Below are positions 57,901 through 64,000 of a stretch of DNA of 64,000 bases, piece after piece. The notes beneath the pieces are model-generated. The model made no database searches and was not told where the DNA came from. It saw only the letters and a list, made by a program, of their open reading frames with translations. Position numbers and translations under genes: made by a program. This DNA comes from Corythucha ciliata (Eukaryota; Arthropoda; Insecta; Hemiptera; Tingidae), in contig CM075942.1 in the NCBI GenBank assembly GCA_038030265.1, positions 52,232,751 to 52,296,750 on the forward strand. The letters run 5' to 3'. How positions within the stretch are numbered: position 1 is the first letter of the stretch; each line of letters opens with the position of its first letter.

Positions 57901-59875
57901 GTTGCAACACTGGCAGGGGCATCTGATGACGATTTTATCGTGTAAAAAACATTGATCCTCTATAACGACACCGCCAATTTCGTCTTTCACCGTTGACGAC
58001 GAGGCCTGAGGGTCTTGTTTGGCATTTTTACACGAGCATGTCGTTTCTTGCAATCTGTACACAAAACACGCTCGATTTTTATTTACGAGTTAATTGCCCC
58101 GGGGATTTGGGCGATCGTCGAGTTTCCCTTACTCACAGTCTTCTTGTTTCTGACACTTCTTCGTCGCTGGCATCGTCCTCAGACGATGACACCGTTTTAT
58201 TGTCGATCAGCGGTTCCAGTGTCCGTGGAATCCTTTGACCGCACTGGGTGCCACCAAATTTCTAGGGCGAATTTCGAGTGTTAAACGAACGATTCTCCCC
58301 CACGGAACGGTTATAATGTTCCATAGCAACCAAACAAATATATTTCCCAGTTCATTATTATTTTACGATCTCTTTTCAAAATCCCCCCCTCCTCCTCACT
58401 ACTGCTCATACATTTTCAAGTCCTGGCCGACCTCGGGGATGCCCCTGCCCTAGGAAGTATTTAAAAAGAACATTTTAAATTGGAAATCGAAGCTACTCGT
58501 TCATTTCATATAAAATATCGCGGAGAAAGTAAAGGAAGGTGCGCCCGCCACAGTGTACATTCGCGGGTTCGCACCAAAGAGGGCAATTATCTGACCCTTT
58601 GAGCGATTTATAAAAAAGACCGAGTGGGGCAATAATTTAATACGGCGACCACACCCCACTCCCCTGCCTCCGAAAGCTATTAAAATTTCCTTTCGCCACA
58701 TTTCGTGTTACTCCACCCCTCCCCTCACACAACAGTCATTCCAGGCCTACATTCTCGGTACATTTCTTGTGTGTTCGATATCGAACGAAAAACGCACGTA
58801 ACAAGGTTTATTCTTCTTTTTATAGGCTGTTTGAAGTTGTTGAGACTTATACAAAGCTTCATCTCGTAATGGAGTTTGTAAGTGGCGGCGAGCTGTACCA
58901 AAAACTGACGACCGAGGGTAAAATGAAGGAGCAAGACGCTAAACACACTTTCGCTCAAATTTTGTCGGCGGTTAAACACTTGGTGCGACGCGCGAAAATG
59001 GTATACGGTGGATTTAACGCTCATTGCCCCGTTTGTTTCAGCACGAACGTAACATAATCCACCGTGACATCAAAGCCGAGAACGTGTTCTGTGGTCCTAG
59101 GGGTGTTGTCAAGTTGGGCGACTTTGGTTTTAGTACTCGAGTGTCCGGTAAGCTTCTTACACCACGATAAAACTCGAACATGTTGTCGGCTTATTCAAGC
59201 GTTGGTATATTCACAGCGGGAGAAGATCTGAGGACATTTTGCGGTTCACCACCGTACGCCGCACCGGAATTATTTCGCGACGAAAGCTACAGCGGACGGC
59301 CCGTTGACATCTGGGCTCTGGGCGTTCTTTTGTTTTTCATGACGACGGGTCACATGCCTTTTCCAGCTGACAGCATCGCTGGTTTGAAGCGAAGCATCCT
59401 GTTGGGCGTTATCACAGCACCGGCTCACCTTAGTATTCCGTGTCGAACTTTGATAAGTAAGTGCCCCCCCCCCCACCGATCAACTTAATAAGCTCTCTTG
59501 TTTATTAATTTATTCGCTAATTCAGGGGGTATTTTACGGCAAACGCCGAAAGATCGCTTCTCCCTGGAGGAAGTTGCCTCCTCCGAGTGGATGCAGGGCC
59601 ATGCAATTTCTGGCGGTGCCTGCGAGCGCTGGATCACGTCGCCCACTGTCGGGATGCCCGTTGAGAAATTGTCGCACGAAGAACGGTTGGCCCGTGAAAA
59701 GCTCGAAGCTCTTGGCATAACCCAAGGAATGCTCGAGCATGAAATGGTGCAAGGAGCCCGGTCACCTGTGATCGCCTCGTATCGCATTGTAGTTCACCGT
59801 CTGCTGTCAGTCTCTCAGCTTCCACCGATTCAACCCTCGAAACCTCAAAAATCTAAAGCTTGCTGCATACTTTGA
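54903..59875 (+). CDS. NIM1K: NIM1-type AMPK-related Ser/Thr protein kinase, 7 exons
   Basis: A 479-aa protein from exons 54903-55224, 57411-57563, 57652-57763, 58826-58982, 59042-59147, 59217-59456 and 59526-59875. All junctions are GT-AG and in phase. Residues 1-107 are Ser/Pro-rich and end in a basic patch ([11 protein letters not shown]). The kinase domain is intact: Gly loop GRGNFSTV (142-149), VAVK Lys164, Glu182, HRD 255-257, DFG 275-277, activation-loop Thr290 in [15 protein letters not shown], and [41 protein letters not shown] and SEWMQG match NIM1 among the LKB1-activated AMPK-related kinases; Thr290 is where LKB1 would act. The protein ends CCIL, a CaaX prenylation box, predicting membrane attachment. 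Intron 1 (2.2 kb) is filled with repeats; intron 3 (1.06 kb) contains an antisense gene. AATAAA sits at 60456. Confidence 0.95.
55310..55660 (+). repeat. Family A degenerate repeat in NIM1 intron 1
   Basis: Clear units: gctaattcgcggctgaaatt-aaga, tttcgcggctgaaattgaga, ttcccgggtaaaattgatta and caattcgcgaataaagttga-gg, at about 28-30 nt spacing. With the block at 56100-56460 and the spacer array between them it forms most of the first intron. Confidence 0.7.
55690..56095 (+). repeat. Three-copy tandem array, ~150-nt unit
   Basis: Copies start near aataaatgctccaagcaca (55691), attataagctcctagctcg (55843) and cataaactcctagaacgtg (55999). Each is followed by cttattctcc / ctattctcc / ctaaactcc, then an atcaatgagag- or atgattcgg-type segment and tgcccctttt-ctctc. 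Spacing is about 152-156 nt. It sits between two family A blocks, just as the 141-nt array does at 24.0-24.5 kb. Confidence 0.55.
56100..56460 (+). repeat. Family A degenerate repeat, mixed orientation
   Basis: The first part (56130-56220) reads in the inverse sense (gagcttttctcaattttagc). The second (56270-56460) reads in the direct sense (gctaagttgcggctaaaatt-gaaaa, cgcttattcgcgggtaaaat). An orientation switch occurs near 56220-56270. Confidence 0.6.
56461..57410. other. Distal part of NIM1 intron 1
   Basis: Unique DNA without exons. A C run lies at about 56637-56647. A pyrimidine-rich tract (ctctctctctttt) leads to the exon 2 acceptor at 57409-57410. The small frames here lack support. 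Confidence 0.5.
57796..58324 (-). CDS. Small membrane protein gene nested antisense in NIM1 intron 3
   Basis: On the minus strand, exon 57796-58054 joins 58137-58261 through an 82-nt intron with a perfect GTGAGT donor and acceptor tgtgtacag. A start ATG at 58324 is in the same frame but a TAG (58262-58264) intervenes. A 42-nt GT-AG intron (58303-58262), ending exactly on that TAG, restores a 134-aa protein beginning MEHYNRSKFGG. Seen: an acidic Ser-rich stretch ([14 protein letters not shown]), CSC and CPCQCC cysteine clusters, and a C-terminal transmembrane segment ([20 protein letters not shown]) with only three residues after it, as in tail-anchored proteins. AATAAA overlaps the stop. The family is unknown to me. 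If the 42-nt intron is not real, the copy has a premature stop. Confidence 0.55.
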
Positions 59876-60103
59876 TTTATGATGTAGCCCTCGGAATTAA
59901 TTACGTGCCAAGAAGCAGCCCCACTCAATTTGTACATTATTGATTGAACGTATATTACACTAGTCCTTTGACGAGATGTTTCTTCGTACTCATCTCTTCT
60001 TTTTCTTAACTTTTAACGATTTTATATGTGAATTTCATACAGTACTAGACGTAGAGCTTTGTAAATCTTCGTGGCACTAAATGTTCAACGTTCCTATTCG
60101 TAA

Positions 60104-60181
60104 CTTTCATAAATACACCAGCGCTCATGTTGATCGTTAGTTCACCTTAACTCGACAAGAGCGCTGCTGTATTTATGAAAG
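60104..60181. mobile_element. 78-bp foldback in the NIM1 3' flank
   Basis: The arms ctttcataaatacaccagcg and its inverse (cgctgctgtatttatgaaag) are separated by about 30 nt. Two mismatches. It is either a minimal MITE or a local hairpin. Confidence 0.65.
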
Positions 60182-60455
60182 ATGTCAATAATTAAAATGT
60201 AAATAGCGTTGTTACGGTCTATATGGACAATAATTTGTTTAAAAAACTAGCGCATAGTACAAAAAATGAGCACTAGATCAATCTCGCAAAATTCTTCCGA
60301 TGAAATCACCCTCTCCTCCCGACCGAGATTTTCAGTATTCATCACAATTTGTGAGAAAAAACTTAATTTGTGATAATGGAACTGCTCATTCCTCCCATTT
60401 TTTTGTTATTTAGGAGCACTAGAGCTGTACTATTAAATCGAGGAGGTTGCTTCTC

Positions 60456-60461
60456 AATAAA
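60456..60461 (+). terminator. Poly(A) signal for NIM1
   Basis: AATAAA 581 nt after the stop codon, followed by a T-rich stretch (gtcgttttattcg). It is the first canonical signal on this strand after the gene. Confidence 0.5.
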
Positions 60462-60695
60462 AAGTCGTTTTATTCGATTATTAATGAGTTTTGTGATTGA
60501 TTTCCAAAATTATTCCGGTGAGGAAAGTTAGGAGGCACGCAAAGCCTGTAACAAAAAAAAGAAAAAAAAAAAAAAAAATACAGCGATGAAAACTGGGAGA
60601 TTTTAGCGGTGAAGGGAGGAGGGGGAGGAGCGTTTTAATTTGTGAATGGCCGCGTTGCAAAAATTCAGACTTGTTCAGAGCTTAATAAGCACTTA

Positions 60696-60833
60696 GGCCC
60701 GTATTCAGAAATCAACCTTAACCTTTACATCTCCTTTAAGCGCTTCAAAACTGATGACACATTTTTATTAACCATCACATTTTTTAACTCCTTTAGTTAA
60801 GGCTTTGTAAAGGTGGGTTTCTGAATACGGCCC
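60696..60833. mobile_element. 138-bp Harbinger-type MITE
   Basis: The termini GGCCCGTATTCAGAAA and TTTCTGAATACGGCCC are inverse with one difference at the tips, and are flanked by TTA on both sides, the duplication made by PIF/Harbinger transposases. The arms continue into aaccttaacctttac / gtaaaggt. Non-coding. Confidence 0.85.
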
Positions 60834-60959
60834 TTAGTCTTTTGCCGTTGCAAAACTGTCAATCTAGCTCAGCGCTGAGTAAGTGTTTAAAATCCAGCAA
60901 AACACGTCCTATCGCGATACAAATCACCGTTGCAAAACTGCACTTCTACACTTCAGCGG

Positions 60960-61505
60960 TTAAACACGAGCCCCGAGTTTTGCAACGCGACCAATGTTCG
61001 TGGATTTACCCATAAAAAGCTGCCCCCACTTCAAAACCATCAGAAACCACCACAACGCCTCATCACCACCCACATCAAAATTTTCCACCGACACCACCAT
61101 CGTATCCAACGCGGTTAAGTTTATAAAACAGTCAAACGACTCGTCAACAGTTCTCACTTTGACGTTCCCAACGCCCCCCAGGCGTTCACCAGCGTTCGAC
61201 CGGCGAGCCGTCGTCACTATGACGTCGTCGATAAGTTGCCCCGGATTAATTTCACAGTCACCGCCACTTTTTTTATCGTTCAACGAGGACGACGTTCTTT
61301 GATGATGACCGTCGTCGATGACACTCTGTTTCGACGAGGGAGAGCAAACGCCGAAATTATCGGGGTCGGAGTCACCGCCGAACATTGGAGCCCTGTAGCG
61401 CCAGGCGGTGGCGGCGGCGTTTTCGTCGTGACCGGCAGCGGCTGGACTCGAACGAGCTTGATGAACGAGGAAAAATATTCCTAAAACTTTCGTGAAAAAC
61501 ATCAA
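60960..61505 (-). CDS. Putative secreted protein ORF
   Basis: A 181-codon frame starts with a convincing signal peptide (MMFFTKVLGIFFLVHQARSS). The middle is Ser/Asp-rich, and the C-terminal part is more ordered (VRTVDESFDCFINLTALDTM, then ALWWFLMVLKWGQLF). A GTAAAT donor follows the KWGQLFMG segment, so the true exon may end near 61012 and continue elsewhere. No domain is recognised. The frame length is at the border of what chance gives, and an antisense 102-codon frame overlaps it, so confidence is limited. A (AGA)n tract lies just upstream. Confidence 0.35.
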   Translation of the reverse strand: MMFFTKVLGIFFLVHQARSSPAAAGHDENAAATAWRYRAPMFGGDSDPDNFGVCSPSSKQSVIDDGHHQRTSSSLNDKKSGGDCEINPGQLIDDVIVTTARRSNAGERLGGVGNVKVRTVDESFDCFINLTALDTMVVSVENFDVGGDEALWWFLMVLKWGQLFMGKSTNIGRVAKLGARV

Positions 61506-61523
61506 CTGACTGCTAATATTAAA

Positions 61524-61546
61524 AAGAAGAAGAAGAAGAAGAAGAG
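61524..61546. repeat. (AGA)n microsatellite
   Basis: About seven tandem aga/gaa triplets, 20-40 nt upstream of the start of the minus-strand ORF that ends at 60960. Confidence 0.8.
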
Positions 61547-61715
61547 AATCTTACACAAAGGAAAAAACATGTCCACCGGATTGATAAGAAAAAGGGGAAA
61601 AGCTCTGCCCGGCAGACTAATAATTGTGGAGAAGGTCCTAATTATTTATTGACGTACATCATTAAACTACTTCACCCACTAATTTATTGAACACTATAAC
61701 GCCCTCAATTATTTT

Positions 61716-61867
61716 TAATATAAGCTCAGGAATCAATCGACTATGAAGGGCAAAACAAAAACGACACTTTTATCGAGTTACACTCCATAAAACTTTATCG
61801 GTAACTCGATAAAAGTGTCGTTTTTGTTTTGCCCTTCATAGTCGATTGATTCCTCTGAGCTTATATA
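61716..61867. mobile_element. Long near-perfect hairpin
   Basis: Arms of about 65 bp: aatataagctcaggaatcaa, then cgactatgaagggcaaaaca, then aaaacgacacttttatcgag, match their inverse almost base for base (one extra ct near the outer end). The loop is under 20 nt. Imperfect direct copies of cacccactaat lie on both sides (61675 and 61870). Such identity between arms implies a recent event. Confidence 0.85.
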
Positions 61868-61879
61868 CCTCACCCACTA

Positions 61880-63190
61880 ATCTCCTGAATTAATAGTTCA
61901 TTTTGGGGGCAAACTTGGGTGGTTTGCACCAAAAAATAAGGTTCAGAACCCCCAGACACTCGATGAACTCATAATTTACGGTTTTAGAGCCCTAAATTGT
62001 GCAACGGCTAGAATGTTCTGTTGATTTCCCACTCGCGAGGGGCTGCCTGTTGCTGTTGTGACCATCGCTTTCTGTTGAATTGGGTAAGCCGAACTTTTCG
62101 TTCGTCTTCGTACTGGAAATTCGTCAATATTTTCCTTAAAAACACACGTGGAGAAATGCGTGCCCCCAGGCCGGATCAATCGGGGTTGAGCGAGATCTTA
62201 AAATGGCAACAATGCTGTCGAAAACCATCCATCAAATCGTCCGTCCATCAAATCCTACGTGGCAACCAAGATCCACCAATCATGCGCGAGAAAACTTGGA
62301 TGCCGAACAAAAGATGCCCCCCCCCCCCAATTAGACGCCTGACATGGCTTTAAAGATATTTAAGACGTCGACTTAACTCGTGTAGGGAAAATGAAGGAAA
62401 TGAGCGCAACTCATACCATTTTCGGGAACAATAGGTGTTACCTGAAAAAAATTATGGGCCACCATTTATTATTGTTCGACAGCCATCTCGGCCTTGTCGC
62501 CCACTACTTTTCCAACAAAAAGTTAATTCGTTGCCCTAATTTCACGAAATGACGCGATCTACTACCCTAGGACCGGATTGGAAGAGCTGGAAAAATTAAA
62601 ATAGGAGAAAGGAGGCCTCTCCACAATGGCTGGGTGGGTTCTCCTTTTATTGATTTATACCAGGACAAATTGCTAGGCGAAAAAGAAAAAAAAAAGTTTT
62701 TATTTTAAAGGATCAATTTGTTAAAATCAAATCATCCATCTCTCGAGGAAAAAATTATTTGATTTCTTCTGTCAAAAGCTCCTCGAAGTGGCAAGAAGGT
62801 GATGCCACATCGGTGGCGGTATAAGGAACTAAAAATGGAGGTCTTGGAAGTTGAAGTCAAACAACGTTGACACCAAAGCGATTTTTTCTCTTTTTTTTTT
62901 TTGTCAATGCTAAAAAAATGATTGAATATTAAAACTTCTGTGGAACAGTTCAGCAGACACGTTGATGTTGACGTTGTTTTGAAATCGAACAATGAATATT
63001 CATAAAATAAAATTGTAATGAATTTTTCACCACCCGTTTGGATGTGCGGTGGACTTCAACCAGTGTGAGACCAAACTGGTGGCAGCCTGTAAAACTGAAT
63101 ATAATGCATCAAGCCATCGCTTGGTTCAAAAAAGAATCTCCAGACTCATGCAATTCAATTTGAGGGATCATGATTATGTATAAAATAAAA
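61880..63190. other. Intergenic, no gene seen
   Basis: Frames at 61976-62179 (minus), 62021-62353 (plus) and 62732-62992 (minus) are of chance length and unsupported. A C run lies at 62320-62329. Confidence 0.4.
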
Positions 63191-63199
63191 ACAACCCTA

Positions 63200-64000
63200 A
63201 TTCACGCTTTCTCTCAATAGTAGCCGTAAAATTGTCCCAACAACGGGTAGTTTGCATTTGTTCGCAATTTTGACCGGGAAATTGGACCGAAAAACCATAA
63301 ACGGCGCTTTTTCTTAATGAGCACTATCACAATGTTGGATGTGAATTGGCGTTTTTCCAAAATTTCAGTCACATTCGAGTGGTTTTTCTCAATTCTACTG
63401 TGAATGATTACTTTTTGAAAATTTAATTCGTGGATGAGCGTTTTTTAACAACCTTATGCAAGATTTGGAGTTTTTTCTCTCTATTTCGACCACAAATGAG
63501 TGCGTTTTCTCAATTCTACCGCGAACGAGCCCTTTTTGTCAATTTCGGCATTGAAATGAGCTCTAAATGTACCATGAATTAGCGAATTTTTTAAATTTTC
63601 GCTCAGACGTTACTTGGCGAAGCCGCAAAAATGTGTTTTTTTCAATTTCAAAAGTAAATGAGCGCTATTTCTTAATATTTTAGCCACGGATGACCGCTAT
63701 AATTTCTCAATTTTAGCCATAAATAGGCACTTTTCTTCTATCATTTTGTTAGCCACAAATCGTATTAGTGCATTTCATTCAAAAAATGCACTATTGGTCT
63801 CGCCCTGATGGTCGCAAATATGGGTTGTGATACTTTTTTTCCACGTTTCAGAACCCCTAGAACACGAATCCGAGGTCTATTCGTGTTCTAGGGGTTTTGA
63901 AACGTGGAAAAAAAGTATCACAACCCATATGTGCGACCATCAGGGCGAGACCATTCTTTTTCTTAATTTTATTGCGAACGAACTCTTTTTGTGAATTTCA
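63200..64000 (-). repeat. Family A degenerate repeat, inverse orientation
   Basis: Reads as the inverse of the family A unit: ctcaattttagcc, aaatgagcgctatttctta and ctcaattctaccgcgaacga recur about every 28-31 nt. It runs off the window edge and carries an inserted hairpin at 63796-63953. Confidence 0.65.
63796..63953. mobile_element. Long near-perfect hairpin
   Basis: Arms of about 74 bp starting ggtctcgccctgatggtcgc and ending with the inverse gcgaccatcagggcgagacc, with two or three differences. The loop is about 9 nt (ccgaggtct). It sits inside a family A block and may have short att flanks on both sides. No coding potential. Confidence 0.85.

Larger units (their letters stand above)
59876..60480 (+). 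other. Probable 3' UTR of NIM1
   Basis: The stretch from the tga stop to the AATAAA at 60456-60461 has no competing ORF. It includes a small foldback at 60104-60181 (ctttcataaatacaccagcg-ctc against its inverse), which would form a hairpin in the mRNA. Confidence 0.5.

Noticed and set aside
57993..58284. Plus-strand frames in NIM1 intron 3 as additional kinase exons
   Set aside because: They are antisense to the nested minus-strand gene and break the kinase domain, which joins correctly from 57763 to 58826.
60994..61302. 102-codon plus-strand frame
   Set aside because: It is antisense to the 181-codon minus frame, which has the better start and a signal peptide.

Overview
The window is animal nuclear DNA, almost certainly from an invertebrate. 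Genes are split by short GT-AG introns, mostly 54-90 nt. The recognisable proteins are metazoan: NIM1 kinase, PPP2R3C and a leucine aminopeptidase. There is a Penelope-like retroelement and many short inverted-repeat elements. G and C homopolymer runs of 8-17 bases are unusually frequent. The phylum cannot be fixed from the sequence.

Four genes are well supported. From left to right they are: PPP2R3C (minus, 4678-6050, 3 exons, 415 aa), a protein phosphatase 2A regulatory subunit; a secreted trypsin-fold protein with a broken catalytic triad (plus, 19216-20520, 3 exons, 384 aa); an M17 leucine aminopeptidase (minus, 37740-40036, 11 exons, 533 aa); and a NIM1-type Ser/Thr kinase with a C-terminal CaaX box (plus, 54903-59875, 7 exons, 479 aa). 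All exon junctions keep frame. A small membrane-protein gene (minus, 57796-58324) lies inside an intron of the kinase gene. Weaker candidates are a 117-codon two-exon model (44783-45314), a secreted-protein ORF (60960-61505), and unassigned exons near 10, 46, 49.7 and 53.7-54.6 kb. The genes share no evident pathway.

Most of the rest is repeat-derived. Three families (A, B, C) of ancient, highly diverged tandem repeats of about 29-35 nt recur across the window in both orientations. Family A sits inside a composite unit with conserved non-repetitive ends, seen at 22.4-25.2 kb and inverted at 7.5-8.8 kb. A 5'-truncated Penelope-like element (29716-31382) has a GIY-YIG endonuclease, a 13-bp target duplication and a hammerhead-like core. 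There are also hAT-type and Harbinger-type MITEs with visible target duplications, a tRNA-like SINE head split by a MITE, nested foldback elements at 32.4-32.9 kb, and long near-perfect hairpins at 61.7 and 63.8 kb.

The remaining intergenic DNA (about 1.1-4.1, 9.5-16.6, 26.4-29.7, 33.9-37.7, 44.3-50 and 61.9-63.2 kb) shows no gene I can support. Single ORFs of 60-150 codons are expected by chance in 64 kb and were not annotated without splice or family evidence.
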